The notes beneath the pieces are model-generated. The model made no database searches and was not told the DNA's origin. It saw nothing but the letters and a program-made list of their open reading frames with translations. A stretch of DNA of 64,000 nucleotides from Fredinandcohnia onubensis (GTDB lineage: Bacteria; Bacillota; Bacilli; Bacillales; Bacillaceae_L), in contig NZ_NSEA01000019.1 in the NCBI RefSeq assembly GCF_002734285.1, positions 1 to 64,000 of the forward strand. Reading direction: 5' to 3'. Below, piece after piece: positions 53,351 to 62,409 of this stretch; the stretch's first letter is position 1; every line of letters begins with the position of its first letter. The position numbers and the translations under genes were made by a program.

Positions 53351-53704
53351 TCACTTCTTCTTTGGATCAGAAGTAATAAGCTTTGCCAAATTTCTGTTCA
53401 TGACTACTATATCTTCGTGGTATTTCTTTGGGATTTCTTGATATATCTCATCTAATTTAAGCATCAACTCAGGATGTTTGATTTGGCTCATGAACTCAAA
53501 ATCCCCAAATAGCTCTCCAGGATGTATATCAAGTTCATCCGCAATTCTTAATAACAAGTCGAGTGAAGGTGTTCCGACACCACGCTCAATCTCACTTAAG
53601 TATTTCGATGCTATGTTTAGCGCTTTTGCTAGCTCTACTTGACTAAGCTTTTTCTTGTTACGAGAGTTTCTAATACTTCGACCAATAACTGAATTATCTA
53701 TCAT
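53351..53704 (-). CDS. XRE-family transcriptional regulator
   Basis: A 117-residue protein with a clear HTH: RSIRNSRNKKKLSQVELAKA, LNIASKYLSEIERG, PSLDLLLRIADELDIHPGELFG, and a short helical C-terminus. Start 53704 follows GAGGTGATC. It may control the neighbouring ComK-family and DnaD-like genes on the same strand, which is inferred from position only. Confidence 0.88.
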   Translation of the reverse strand: MIDNSVIGRSIRNSRNKKKLSQVELAKALNIASKYLSEIERGVGTPSLDLLLRIADELDIHPGELFGDFEFMSQIKHPELMLKLDEIYQEIPKKYHEDIVVMNRNLAKLITSDPKKK

Positions 53705-54122
53705 AAAGATCACCTCTAGGACTAGTAAATCCTAGAAAAAACAAAATGGAAACACGCTGTTAGTTGGAGTGCTCTGGTAATCTATCCTACAGTTTGATTT
53801 TTGGAAAATTTCTTTTGTGGTGTCACAGGGACGCCCCGAAATGCATCGAAATTTGTCGAAGAATTGATGTTTGTCACTGGGATAGAACCGAATTATAGGT
53901 TAAGAGATGATTCTAATAAATAGAAGAAGTGGTTGAATATACAAAAAAGAAGGATGGGCAAAATCTTCATTTCTCAGTCGTACCATATGAAATATAGACA
54001 TTTAAAGTCTGGTTTTCATTTTTAAAATAAGTCAGCACTATAGATTTTAACTTATGGTCCAGGCTATTCAAGCTATTCCTAGCATATAAATTAGCATAAT
54101 CATATTGAAAGTGGTGAAAAAC
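53705..54122. other. Intergenic stretch with one R3 copy
   Basis: 418 bases without a gene; only R3 copy d (53822-53861) stands out. Confidence 0.5.
53822..53861. repeat. R3 repeat, copy d
   Basis: GTCACAGGGACGCCCCGAAA then ATTTGTCGAAG. Confidence 0.75.
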
Positions 54123-55175
54123 ATGGGAAAAACTTTAAGGGTAGGAATTATCGGAGCAGGTGGTATCGCAAGGGACGTACATGTTCCAAACTATTTAAAA
54201 TGTGGCGAGCTGGTTGAGGTTGTGGCCGTAAGTGATGTTGTAAAAGAAAAAGCTGATCAACTAGCAGCGGATTTCCACATTCCGCACGTTTTTTCAAGTT
54301 ATGAGGAAATGCTAGAAGAGGTCCCATTAGATGCAGTGAGTATCTGTACCCCAAATAAGTTCCATCATCCTGCTGCAATCGCTGCCCTACATGCAGGCTG
54401 CCATGTTATATGTGAGAAACCGCCGGCTATAACAGCAAAGGAAGCAAAGGAGATGGCTTCTGCTGCCTCGAAGGTTGGGAAAATACTAACATATGGATTT
54501 CATTTTCGCTATGCTCCACAAGTTGAAATGCTTAAGAAATTTATCGATGGTGGAGAACTCGGAGAAGTTTATGCTGCCCGCGTCACAGCGATGCGCCGTC
54601 GAGGTATTCCTGGATGGGGAGTTTTTACGAATAAGGAGCTTCAAGGTGGAGGTCCATTAATAGATATAGGAGTCCATATGCTTGACACGGCGTTATATCT
54701 GATGGGTTACCCAGAACCTGACACCGTCCTGGGGATTACTTACCAAAAGTTAGGGAACCGAAAAGGAGTGGGCCTAATGGGCTCATGGGATTGGGAGAAT
54801 TTTTCGGTTGAAGATATGGCCCGTGGGATGATCACTTTCAAAAATGGCGCGTCTATCCTTTTGGAAACAGCCTTTGCTGCTAATGTCGAGAAAGCAGAAG
54901 AAATGAGTGTAACCTTAATGGGTGACCAAGGTGGAGCTGATGTCTTTCCGTTAAAGATTTATCAAGAAAAGTACGATTCCCTAATCGACATTACACCAGC
55001 ACATTTACCGAAACGAAATTTTCATGAACAAGAGATTAAAAGATTTGTAGATGCCTGTTTAAATGGCACACTCCCATTAAGTACCCCTAAACAAGGTGTC
55101 TATCTCCAACAAATTATTAATGGTTTATATACGTCTGCGGCTAAGGGGGAAGCGGTGAAAATAAACAAAGTGTAA
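54123..55175 (+). CDS. Gfo/Idh/MocA-family oxidoreductase
   Basis: A 350-residue NAD(P)-dependent sugar or inositol dehydrogenase-like protein. GIIGAGGIARDVHVPNYLKCG is the Rossmann motif, HVICEKPPAIT the family EKP motif with catalytic Lys, and GGPLIDIGVHMLDTALYLMGYP the DxxxH active-site stretch. Start at the ATG after AAAGTGGTG. Alone, so the substrate is unknown; an R3 repeat follows eight bases after the stop. Confidence 0.9.
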   Translation: MGKTLRVGIIGAGGIARDVHVPNYLKCGELVEVVAVSDVVKEKADQLAADFHIPHVFSSYEEMLEEVPLDAVSICTPNKFHHPAAIAALHAGCHVICEKPPAITAKEAKEMASAASKVGKILTYGFHFRYAPQVEMLKKFIDGGELGEVYAARVTAMRRRGIPGWGVFTNKELQGGGPLIDIGVHMLDTALYLMGYPEPDTVLGITYQKLGNRKGVGLMGSWDWENFSVEDMARGMITFKNGASILLETAFAANVEKAEEMSVTLMGDQGGADVFPLKIYQEKYDSLIDITPAHLPKRNFHEQEIKRFVDACLNGTLPLSTPKQGVYLQQIINGLYTSAAKGEAVKINKV

Positions 55176-55182
55176 ACAAAGC

Positions 55183-55212
55183 GTCACAGTGACGCCCCGA
55201 AGTTTGTCGAAG
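55183..55212. repeat. R3 repeat, copy e
   Basis: GTCACAGTGACGCCCCGAAG then TTTGTCGAAGG; consensus form. Confidence 0.85.
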
Positions 55213-55334
55213 GTCGGTACGCATTGGGCAATATCAAGAGTATATGAATTTAATAGTTTAAGGGTAAGATGATCCACACGAATATGAATAGCTAAAGGGG
55301 CTGGTGCCCCACGTGAATCCTTTTTTAGATTACG

Positions 55335-55400
55335 GGGTCAGGCCCCCGCTGTGATAAAGTTTTACCGTACTATAGTTTATATGGAGTGCATAAGTAATAT
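55335..55400 (+). repeat. R2 repeat, copy h
   Basis: GGGGTCAGGCCCCCGCTGTG then TAAAGTTTTACCGTACTATAG; core in the inverted form. Confidence 0.75.
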
Positions 55401-55437
55401 CCTCGGTATTTTGGTTGCATTTTTTGTCAGGAGAAAG

Positions 55438-55610
55438 GCAATCTGTACTAATTTTATGACTTCTGAAATTGGCGATTTCAAACAAACATTTGTTTAATGA
55501 GCTAGGCTAGTGGTAGCAAGGAACTAGTGATTTAATCAATCGTTTGTTTGATTTTATTTTGTGGGGGAAAATTGTATGTGAGTGAAGCTGTTATACTTTG
55601 AAAGATGCTG
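55438..55610 (+). repeat. R4 module, copy 2
   Basis: ATCTGTACTAAT, TTGGCGATTTCAAACAAAC, ATCAATCGTTTGTTTGAT and GTGAGTGAAGCTGTTATACT in order, as in the copies at 51420 and 62385. Confidence 0.7.
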
Positions 55611-55730
55611 GGGTCCGACATTTTCATTTAAAAATTGACAAATTCCGAGGGCTTGCCCCTTAGTAGAAATACCAGTTTTAAGCAGCAATTTCCAATATCT
55701 TTCCAATGATAATTTAAGAAACTGCATTTA

Positions 55731-55787
55731 CAAAAAAAGCCTAATTCCCTAAGTATTTTAGTGGGAAATAGGCTTATGATTTTTTAC
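55731..55787 (-). terminator. Terminator of the nuclease gene
   Basis: On the minus strand AAGCCTATTTCCCACT...AGGGAATTAGGCTT followed by TTTTTTG. It lies about 170 bases beyond the stop. Confidence 0.75.
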
Positions 55788-55954
55788 AAACACCCTGGTT
55801 AGTGAAAATTACTTATATTTTCACCCGTACAAATGAAGACGATATGACCATTCACTTCAATTGTTCCTGTACTGACATACTTTCACAAGTTGTTATAAAT
55901 CGTCTAATGAATATGTTCTATCGTTCATTTATTTTGCCTCAAAGTTATAGCGGT

Positions 55955-56890
55955 TTACTCACCCACCATACCGTCCCCATCACGGTCATCCATATATTGG
56001 TATAACCAGTGGTCACTCGTTATTGGCATACGGAAGCCTGCTGCTTTTGCTTCTTTAATCGTCACCTGTCCATTTCCATTTGTATCAATGCTAGAAATAT
56101 CACCGTTTGTATTTGGAGTAGTTGACTCGGGTGGCTTCTTTTCTGTTAAACCAAGTTTTGCGTTTACTTCATCAGGGTTAACATTATCAAATTTATCAAC
56201 AATTACGTTACCCTTTAAAGTATAGGTATACTGATAACTTGAAGGAATCTGCGTTTCCGTATTCGGATATGTGATAATCGCTTCAAAATTAGTGGCTCCA
56301 CCTGCGCGACGGATGGCGTCTTCCAAATATGCTTGATCACCATGTCGGTTGAGCGTACTATCTTGTGGGGTAATGTTATAAGCATTCGATACCCCACCGA
56401 GAGAATCAGCAATGATATGTCCTTCATCTAAAACGTCACTTTCGACACCAGGAACCTTTGCCTCATCAGAGTAATATCTGCCAGACGATAATACAGGCTC
56501 GTTACGGTCATCTTGTAAAATGATTTCGTCAGCAATGACACGTACTAGTTGACCGTATTCATTCGTAAATGCCCAATATTCACGGTCCCCAAAACCAATA
56601 TCAACGACGACGTTAGCTTCACGATATCCAGACAAATCACCACCATCAACTTCAATCAGTTTGTATCCTGGGAACAATTCCTTACTTGATTGGGTTGGTG
56701 TTTCCTTGACTACTGGTTCATCAACAACCGTAGTGTTCGTTTCTTCTTTTTTAGTGTTATTTGTATCACCTGTCGTTACGTCTTGCGGAGCTGTTGCTCC
56801 ATCTGTAATGGATGGATCTTCTACGTTGGAACAACCAAATATAAAGATGATCGTTAAAAGTAAGAATAAATAGTTGATTCTCTTTTTCAT
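55955..56890 (-). CDS. Secreted DNA/RNA non-specific endonuclease lipoprotein with calcium-binding tail
   Basis: A 311-residue lipoprotein: signal peptide with lipobox IFGC, a Thr/Glu-rich linker, then the endonuclease domain with DEGHIIADSLGG (catalytic His of the DGH-type motif), NAYNITPQDSTLNRHGDQAYLED and beta strands. The C-terminus has an EF-hand-like loop DTNGNGQVTIKE and a half-loop DDRDGDGMVGE similar to the Excalibur motif. Start 56890 follows GGGAGAG; upstream in-frame codons encode an unrelated hydrophobic stretch. It would degrade extracellular nucleic acid at the cell surface. Confidence 0.88.
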   Translation of the reverse strand: MKKRINYLFLLLTIIFIFGCSNVEDPSITDGATAPQDVTTGDTNNTKKEETNTTVVDEPVVKETPTQSSKELFPGYKLIEVDGGDLSGYREANVVVDIGFGDREYWAFTNEYGQLVRVIADEIILQDDRNEPVLSSGRYYSDEAKVPGVESDVLDEGHIIADSLGGVSNAYNITPQDSTLNRHGDQAYLEDAIRRAGGATNFEAIITYPNTETQIPSSYQYTYTLKGNVIVDKFDNVNPDEVNAKLGLTEKKPPESTTPNTNGDISSIDTNGNGQVTIKEAKAAGFRMPITSDHWLYQYMDDRDGDGMVGE

Positions 56891-57116
56891 TTCAAGACTC
56901 TCCCATAATAGTTTCATACTGTTCAATCTAAAAAATCTCAGAATCAAAACATAGATTAACACTATTATCACACTGTTAATAGTACATTCTAAGATTATTC
57001 CTATCAACTATTATTAAATTCCAAAAAGACCTGATTTATTCCCTTGCATTTCAAGTACTTACAACTCGAGTCTAAATTCGATATATCAATGTACCATTTA
57101 GTTTGTTAAGGAAATC

Positions 57117-57157
57117 AAAAAAAATAATCCCATCTCATTAGTTGAGAAGGGATTATT
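57117..57157 (-). terminator. Terminator after the Excalibur fragment
   Basis: AATAATCCCTTCTC...GAGATGGGATTATT then TTTTTTG on the minus strand. Confidence 0.85.
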
Positions 57158-57199
57158 CATAATTCAATACCTTAGAAAGGTCTACTAAGGGATAATATA

Positions 57200-57400
57200 C
57201 TATCTTTCACAAGCAAAATTATCTTTATCTCTATCCATTTTAGGTTGATAGGCTGGATGATCAGAAGCTACTCCATTTGGATATTTCTTTCTTAGTTCAG
57301 TACAATTGGCAAAGTCCTCTGATCCTTGACTTGAAGCCGCTTGAGCATCCGCCTTTGCTTTAGCCTCAGCATATTTTGTGTAAAAAATATAACGAAACAC
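57200..57400 (-). pseudogene. Excalibur calcium-binding domain fragment
   Basis: A 66-codon frame from a GTG directly behind the stop of the next gene and in the same frame. The last 40 residues are a complete Excalibur domain: FANCTELRKKYPNGVASDHP, AYQPKMDRDKDNFACER. Before it is an Ala/Lys coiled stretch without signal peptide. Excalibur proteins are secreted, so this looks like the 3' remnant of a longer gene joined to the GNAT-like gene by a deletion. Confidence 0.65.
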
Positions 57401-57919
57401 CTAATTCGTGTGAACCAGCCTTTTAAATCTCTTCCCTACATACCAAGGGTAATTCTCTTCATTTAGAACATCCTCTGGTAGAATTGCAAATGGAACTACC
57501 TCATCTCCTTTATACCAGAACTTTTCTCCTAGTTGGTATACTGGTAGTTTGTAAAACACCTTTAATGCTTTGAATAATTTAGGTTCAATCAACGCGACAA
57601 AACAAGTAACTTCATTTTCGATACCAAACTGGTAAATTGTTGATAGTATGTTTGCTAAAATTTTGCTACGACGATGTTCCGGTAAAATAGCAAGTTTGTC
57701 AATCTCAAAAACTTTCCCCTTTACTGATGGATGTTCTTTGAACGGAAAATCATTGTGAATCGGGGTTAATTCCATAGTTCCCACATAAACCTTATCATTT
57801 TTAAATAAAAACTTTTCCCCCCTTACTGGTTCTATTTCATAACCTTTTTCTTTCCAGCATTCCATCCATATCCTATTAAACTCTTTTAACTTATTTTCTG
57901 AATCAACAATTTCGTACAT
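57401..57919 (-). CDS. GNAT-like acyltransferase
   Basis: A 172-residue protein. VFEIDKLAILPEHRRSKILANILS has the beta4 strand and acetyl-CoA loop of the GNAT/N-acyl-amino-acid-synthase-like superfamily; other parts are LFKNDKVYVGTMEL and YPWYVGKRF. Probably transfers an acyl group from CoA or ACP; substrate unknown. Its stop is immediately followed in frame by the Excalibur fragment. Confidence 0.7.
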   Translation of the reverse strand: MYEIVDSENKLKEFNRIWMECWKEKGYEIEPVRGEKFLFKNDKVYVGTMELTPIHNDFPFKEHPSVKGKVFEIDKLAILPEHRRSKILANILSTIYQFGIENEVTCFVALIEPKLFKALKVFYKLPVYQLGEKFWYKGDEVVPFAILPEDVLNEENYPWYVGKRFKRLVHTN

Positions 57920-58009
57920 TACTCTACCCCTCTCGTGTAGGACTATATTACCACTAAATGGATATTTTAGTAAATAATATCCTGGTTACATGAGGAATAT
58001 ACTACTAGG

Positions 58010-58038
58010 AGGGTCAGAGGGACAGGTCCCTTGTCCCA
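58010..58038. repeat. R1 palindromic repeat, copy g
   Basis: GGGTCAGAGGGACAGGTCCC then TTGTCCC. Confidence 0.85.
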
Positions 58039-58086
58039 GCAATTTGTAGGGGGCGGTTCCACCGTCTCCCTTTAAAAGCGTAGAGG

Positions 58087-58149
58087 CTGCAAAAGTCATA
58101 CGGCAATTATGTGAGCAAGAATGGCAAGCCTCGTAAAAAGAAGAAGTAA
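58087..58149 (+). pseudogene. 3' end of a serine recombinase gene
   Basis: Reads SYGNYVSKNGKPRKKKK then TAA. The intact recombinase at 37628 ends RKKGKPRKKKK, and the sequence after both stops forms the same type of terminator (CCACTGAGT...GCTACTTGGTGG). A scar of a second related element. Confidence 0.65.
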
Positions 58150-58165
58150 ATAAAAAAAATAAAAT

Positions 58166-58212
58166 AACCCACTGAGTAGCGTATTGTTTTTGCTACTTGG
58201 TGGGCTTTTAGT
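58166..58212 (+). terminator. Recombinase-type terminator (scar)
   Basis: AACCCACTGAGTAGC...GCTACTTGGTGGGCTTTT; related to those at 39227 and 59717. Confidence 0.8.
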
Positions 58213-58246
58213 TTTAAAATACTATTAAATTTTCAATACTACTCTT

Positions 58247-59563
58247 TTAAATTTTTAAAATGCTTAAAATTTCTTGACCAAACTCTTCAGCCTTTTTTGG
58301 TCCAATACCTTCTATTTCTAAAAGTTCATTAATAGTGCCGGGTCTCTTATCAAGAATAGATTCTAAGGTATTATTTGTAAAAATGTAATATGGCTTAACG
58401 CTTAGCTCTTTTGAACGTTTTGTTCTAAATGCAGTTAAAGCTGATTTTAGTTCTTCTCTGCTTCTATCTTCTGACTGAATTTTTGTGTTTATTTTAGTTA
58501 ATGGCTTTTTGACTTGGGAATCCTCGGCATAGTTTCCTTTTATAATAGATAATATTTCCTCCCCAAATTCATCTGCTTTTTTATGACCAATACCTTCAAT
58601 CTCTAAAAGTTGGTCTATTGTGAGAGGCTTTTTATTTAGAAGACTATCTAATATTTTATTAGTAAAGATATAGTAAGGTTTAACATTGAGTTCTTTTGAA
58701 CGTCTTAAACGAAAATCTGATAGTGATGTCTTTAAATCACTATCAATATGACTACTTATACTCGAAGTAGTAGTATTTTTGGTTATTGAATTCTTCAGTG
58801 ATGTTTGTTGCGGGTCTAACTTGTAGTCCTCAATGTTAAATGCTTTTTTTTTACTAAATTTTAGGACGGTATCAGCAATTTCGTAGAGTTTCTGATCACT
58901 CATTAATACAGGTGGCTTTTTCTCTAATTCACTTTTTATGAATGTCTTAATCTGATCATGTCGAATGACACTAGATTGTATGCTCGCTGGTGCCTTTTTA
59001 GAAATGTCTAAAATGGTTTTAGGGTTTGCAAAAGTAACAGCATATTTGACTGGGCAACTTTCGATTACTCCTTTATCCTTAAGGAGTTTTTCAAGAATTG
59101 CTACATGTCTTTCTACTTGGTTTATTGGGCTATACATGCCCTCTTTGTTCACAATTCTATTATTTTTAGTAATCAATCGTTGGAATTCACCTTTATCAGT
59201 AATATGTATATTACCAAACAGCTTTTTAACTTCTAGAACCATAATGAACTTATGAGTAATAATTACAAAATCTAATTGAGCGTGATAATCCTCATACTCA
59301 AGATAGACATCATGTAGAACGACCAAGGGCAGCATTGAATTTTGAAGTTCAAATAGTACGTTTTTTTCTCCTGTTTGACCTTTGGAAAATAATTTTAAAT
59401 GTCTTTCTACCTTTTTCATATCGATGTTTGATTCTTTACTTTCTGCCAACTTAGTTAGATTTGTTATTATAGGGGACTTTTCATTAAATTCTTTATAAAT
59501 TTCTGGTTCTTTTATTTCCCTTTTATCTATTAAGGCATTGAAAACACTTTTTAGGAAAGACAT
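58247..59563 (-). CDS. NERD-domain protein with two HRDC domains
   Basis: A 438-residue protein. Residues about 45-165 are a nuclease-related (NERD) domain: GQTGEKNVLFELQNSM, HAQLDFVIITHKFIMVLEVKKLFGNIHI with the D...ExK nuclease-like residues. Two HRDC repeats follow near residues 275-345 and 365-438, each with KPYYIFTN...LLEIEGIG(H/P)KKA(D/E)EFG(E/Q)EILSI. HRDC domains bind nucleic acid in RecQ helicases. No helicase domain is present. It neighbours a second NERD protein and lies between recombinase scars, so it is probably an accessory, perhaps defensive, gene. Confidence 0.85.
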   Translation of the reverse strand: MSFLKSVFNALIDKREIKEPEIYKEFNEKSPIITNLTKLAESKESNIDMKKVERHLKLFSKGQTGEKNVLFELQNSMLPLVVLHDVYLEYEDYHAQLDFVIITHKFIMVLEVKKLFGNIHITDKGEFQRLITKNNRIVNKEGMYSPINQVERHVAILEKLLKDKGVIESCPVKYAVTFANPKTILDISKKAPASIQSSVIRHDQIKTFIKSELEKKPPVLMSDQKLYEIADTVLKFSKKKAFNIEDYKLDPQQTSLKNSITKNTTTSSISSHIDSDLKTSLSDFRLRRSKELNVKPYYIFTNKILDSLLNKKPLTIDQLLEIEGIGHKKADEFGEEILSIIKGNYAEDSQVKKPLTKINTKIQSEDRSREELKSALTAFRTKRSKELSVKPYYIFTNNTLESILDKRPGTINELLEIEGIGPKKAEEFGQEILSILKI

Positions 59564-59885
59564 TTTTTTACCCCACTTTCGAGTATTTATATTCTACGAA
59601 AATACATATGTAACTTTTTGTAAGTAATAGTCTAATTATAGCAAAAAATAGTAAATAGTGTGCGTTCCATGTGCCGTTTTGATACATTGGAAGAGCAAAT
59701 AGAGGTAATCTGATAACCTATCAAGTTAACGTATGGAGTGACCATATGGCTACTTGGTAGGTTATTTATTATTGGGATGTGAAGGTTTGTTGAAAAATGT
59801 AAAAATTTAAAGGTATTTATACCTACATGTCGTAGTTATTTTATATGGTTTTATTCATAAAAAAATGTGAGATAAGGGAGTAAAT
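59564..59885. other. Intergenic stretch between the two NERD genes
   Basis: 322 bases; the only notable structure is the recombinase-type terminator at 59717. A short open stretch ending at 59710 (DTLEEQIEVI) may be another remnant. Confidence 0.4.
59717..59766 (+). terminator. Third recombinase-type terminator (scar)
   Basis: AACCTATCAAG...CTACTTGGTAGGTTATTTATT, an 11-base-pair stem like those at 39227 and 58166 but with no recombinase sequence in front. Confidence 0.6.
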
Positions 59886-60722
59886 ATGGCTGTAGTTGTA
59901 AAAAGACAAACTGTAGTACAAAAGAAAAGAGAAGATGCATTAGTGGTTAAACATAAACTACAAAAAGAGATTGAGAAGATAAAGCAAGAAAATAAAAAAG
60001 AGATTATGAAGCAATCGCTAATATGGATGACCCTGTTGGGAGCATTTCTATTTTTTATTTTCCCTTTAGGATTTGTAGGTGGATGGTTTATTGGGCGTGA
60101 ATATGCCCTGCGAAAATTATGTAAAGAACAAAGACGACAGTTAGAAAGGGTTAACGAAAAGATAAAACTTCAGTTAGGTGAGGCTGGAGAAAATAAAGTA
60201 TCTGATACCATTGAAACACTACTACCAGATAACTTTTTATTATTGAATGACCTTGTAATCCCAAATGGCCGTAATGGAACACAAATTGACCATGTATTAA
60301 TTGGTCTAGATAAGATTTATTGCATTGAAACCAAAGACATAACCGGAAAATTCTATCCTCATAAAGATGGATGGTTGTGGTACCCTACTTCTAGTAGAGG
60401 AGAAGTGCGTAAAAAAACTGTTGTTAAAAATCCTCAACATCAGTCTATATATCACGCCAATCACCTGAAGAAACTTATCGAGAGCCATGGATATTCAGTT
60501 GAGGTTAAGCCAGTTGTAATTTTGACAAATCCTTACGGAGAGTGGAAAGGAAGACAAGATAAAAGGTGCCCGATATTTCGTGTTAAAGATTTTATTGAAT
60601 ATGTAGCACAAGAGAAAGAGGTTAAGATTACGGTAGATACAAAGGAAAAAATAGCTAAGTTCCTTTCAGAAAGTGATCAAAAGTACTCTGCAACTTTTTA
60701 TGATCAATTTGAAACTATGTAA
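59886..60722 (+). CDS. Membrane-associated NERD-domain protein
   Basis: A 278-residue protein: an N-terminal Lys/Glu coiled coil (1-45), one membrane segment (about 48-68, LLGAFLFFIFPLGFVGGWFIG), a second coiled region, then a NERD domain (about 105-225) with GEAGENKVSDTIETLLP, NGTQIDHVLIGLDKIYCIETKDITGKFYP (the D...ExK pattern) and VVILTNPYGEW. NERD is predicted to be a nuclease-type fold. It is divergent from the NERD-HRDC gene 320 bases away. Confidence 0.85.
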   Translation: MAVVVKRQTVVQKKREDALVVKHKLQKEIEKIKQENKKEIMKQSLIWMTLLGAFLFFIFPLGFVGGWFIGREYALRKLCKEQRRQLERVNEKIKLQLGEAGENKVSDTIETLLPDNFLLLNDLVIPNGRNGTQIDHVLIGLDKIYCIETKDITGKFYPHKDGWLWYPTSSRGEVRKKTVVKNPQHQSIYHANHLKKLIESHGYSVEVKPVVILTNPYGEWKGRQDKRCPIFRVKDFIEYVAQEKEVKITVDTKEKIAKFLSESDQKYSATFYDQFETM

Positions 60723-61170
60723 GTCCGAATGAATGGAAAGAAAAATTACAAAAGTATCTAGGTCACAGTGACGCCCCGAAGTGTGTCGAAGTGTTAGACC
60801 GTAAAGGAATAGCGAGCCAGATTCCCAGCTAAGATAAGGTTTTAACGTGTTAAGTACTAATTACTAGAGTTGGAGAATGAATAGTTTTTCTTTTTGCATC
60901 GCTTGTGGGCTTTTTTTAGATTAGGTTGGCAGCTACACTAATTTATTTTAGCGCTTGTATAATTTCCCATTTCCCTAGTAATACTTAGAGGAATTATTAG
61001 GTAAATGTTGAATAAGATGTAGTAATGCTAGTCCCCTCTATCACTCTAGTAAAATACTAGTAATTATCACCGTAAAGGTGCTAGGGTGAATTGACATTTA
61101 ACATCAAAGTAAGAGATGGACGAGGTGTAGGATAGGGACAAGCTTTGCAAAGATAGAAAGTTACAAGAAG
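60723..61170. other. Long leader/intergenic region before amiF
   Basis: About 450 bases without a gene. R3 copy f sits at 60762; further on is a CACC-gtaaa-GGTG hairpin (about 61069) and a TTGACA-like site at 61092 without a convincing -10. Confidence 0.45.
60762..60790. repeat. R3 repeat, copy f
   Basis: GTCACAGTGACGCCCCGAAG then TGTGTCGAAG; 40 bases after the NERD gene stop. Confidence 0.85.
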
Positions 61171-61210
61171 AACTACTTTGGATAAAGCGGTACTTTTCTT
61201 GTGATTTTTA
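61165..61210 (+). terminator. Possible attenuator hairpin in the amiF leader
   Basis: ACAAGAAG...CTTTTCTTGT followed by GATTTTTATAAA, about 30 bases before the amiF ATG. It could be a leader terminator; weak evidence. Confidence 0.4.
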
Positions 61211-61240
61211 TAAACCTTAGCAACGAGAGGAGAATGATCG

Positions 61241-62239
61241 ATGAGTGGATTAGGTGGACTAAATAAATCACCTGATGGAGTCGTACTAGGATTGGTACAA
61301 TTACAACTACCGAATGTAGTAACCAAGGAAGATTTGGCAAAACAAACGCAAAGGGTATGCGATTTGGTTGCAAAGGCACGTAGGAACATGGCGACCATGG
61401 ATCTAGTCGTTTTTCCTGAATATTGCCTGCATGGTCTATCGATGGATATGAATCCTGAAATCATGTGTTCGATTGATGGCCCTGAAGTCAAGGCATTCCA
61501 AAAGGCCTGCAGAGACAATAAGATTTGGGGATGTTTTTCAATCATGGAGTATAACCCTGAAGGGAATCCGTATAATACAGGGCTTATTATTGATGATACA
61601 GGTGAAATTAAGCTGAACTATCGAAAGCTTCATCCTTGGGTCCCAGTAGAACCATGGGAGCCGGGAGACAATGGCATTCCGGTATGCGATGGCCCTAATG
61701 GCAGTAAGTTAGGCTTAATTATTTGCCATGATGGGATGTTCCCGGAGATGGCTCGTGAAGTTGCATATAAAGGTGCCGACATTCTGATACGTACGGCCGG
61801 ATATACAGCCCCAATTCGTCACTCTTGGCAGATCACAAATCAAGCAAATGCCTTTTGCAACTTAATTTATACAGCCTCTGTTTGTATGTGTGGCAGCGAT
61901 GGTACGTTCGACTCCATGGGTGAAGGAATGATCGTGAACTTTGATGGAGTCCCACTCGTTACTGGAGGAGGAAGACCTGATGAGATTATTACGGGTGAAG
62001 TACGTCCACAACTCGTGCGTGAAGCACGACGTCTATGGGGAGTAGAGAATAATATGTACCAATTTGGCCATCGTGGATATGTAGCTGTAAAGGGTGGCGC
62101 CAATGACTGCCCTTATACCTACATGCATGATATGGTCAATGGCGAATACCGATTACCTTGGGAGGACGAGGTTGTGCATAAGGATGGAACTTCGTTTGGG
62201 TTTGCGGAGCCGACGAGGGGGTATAAGGGGTCTAGGTAG
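61241..62239 (+). CDS. amiF: Formamidase
   Basis: A 332-residue nitrilase-superfamily amidase splitting formamide to formate and ammonia. Catalytic triad regions: VVFPEYCLHG (Glu), YRKLHPWVPVEPWEPGD (Lys) and LIICHDGMFPEMAREV (Cys). N-terminus MSGLGGLNKSPDGVV and C-terminal DCPYTYMHDMVNGEYRLPWED match AmiF along the whole length. Ribosome site GAGAGGAG. It could use the formamide released by HutG at 46454. Confidence 0.96.
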   Translation: MSGLGGLNKSPDGVVLGLVQLQLPNVVTKEDLAKQTQRVCDLVAKARRNMATMDLVVFPEYCLHGLSMDMNPEIMCSIDGPEVKAFQKACRDNKIWGCFSIMEYNPEGNPYNTGLIIDDTGEIKLNYRKLHPWVPVEPWEPGDNGIPVCDGPNGSKLGLIICHDGMFPEMAREVAYKGADILIRTAGYTAPIRHSWQITNQANAFCNLIYTASVCMCGSDGTFDSMGEGMIVNFDGVPLVTGGGRPDEIITGEVRPQLVREARRLWGVENNMYQFGHRGYVAVKGGANDCPYTYMHDMVNGEYRLPWEDEVVHKDGTSFGFAEPTRGYKGSR

Positions 62240-62261
62240 GAAGTGGTTTGGGGAACATCTG

Positions 62262-62290
62262 GTCACAGTGACGCCCCGAAGTTTGTCGAA
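62262..62290. repeat. R3 repeat, copy g
   Basis: GTCACAGTGACGCCCCGAAG then TTTGTCGAAAG; 22 bases after the amiF stop. Confidence 0.85.
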
Positions 62291-62365
62291 AGATTAAGAG
62301 GGAACGAGGCACAGTGTTCCTCGTTCCAAAGTATAAGGATAAAGCGACATGCTATAATACAATAA

Positions 62366-62409
62366 AAAAACCCGATTAGTAGAAATCTGTACTAATCGGG
62401 CTTTTTTGA
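62366..62409 (+). terminator. Terminator of amiF
   Basis: CCCGATTAGT-agaaatctgt-ACTAATCGGGCTTTTTTG. The right arm (CTGTACTAATCG) is also the start of the R4 module. Confidence 0.92.

Larger units (their letters stand above)
55217..55730. other. Repeat-filled intergenic region
   Basis: No gene. Holds R2 copy h (55335) and R4 copy 2 (55438), then unassigned sequence to the terminator at 55731. Confidence 0.6.
57920..58246. other. Intergenic region with a recombinase scar
   Basis: Contains R1 copy g and the 3' remnant of a serine recombinase gene with its terminator; no intact gene. Confidence 0.55.

Noticed and set aside
51561..53704. Prophage or plasmid replication region
   Set aside because: A DnaD-like protein and XRE regulator are present, but no integrase, structural genes or origin-like iterons were seen.
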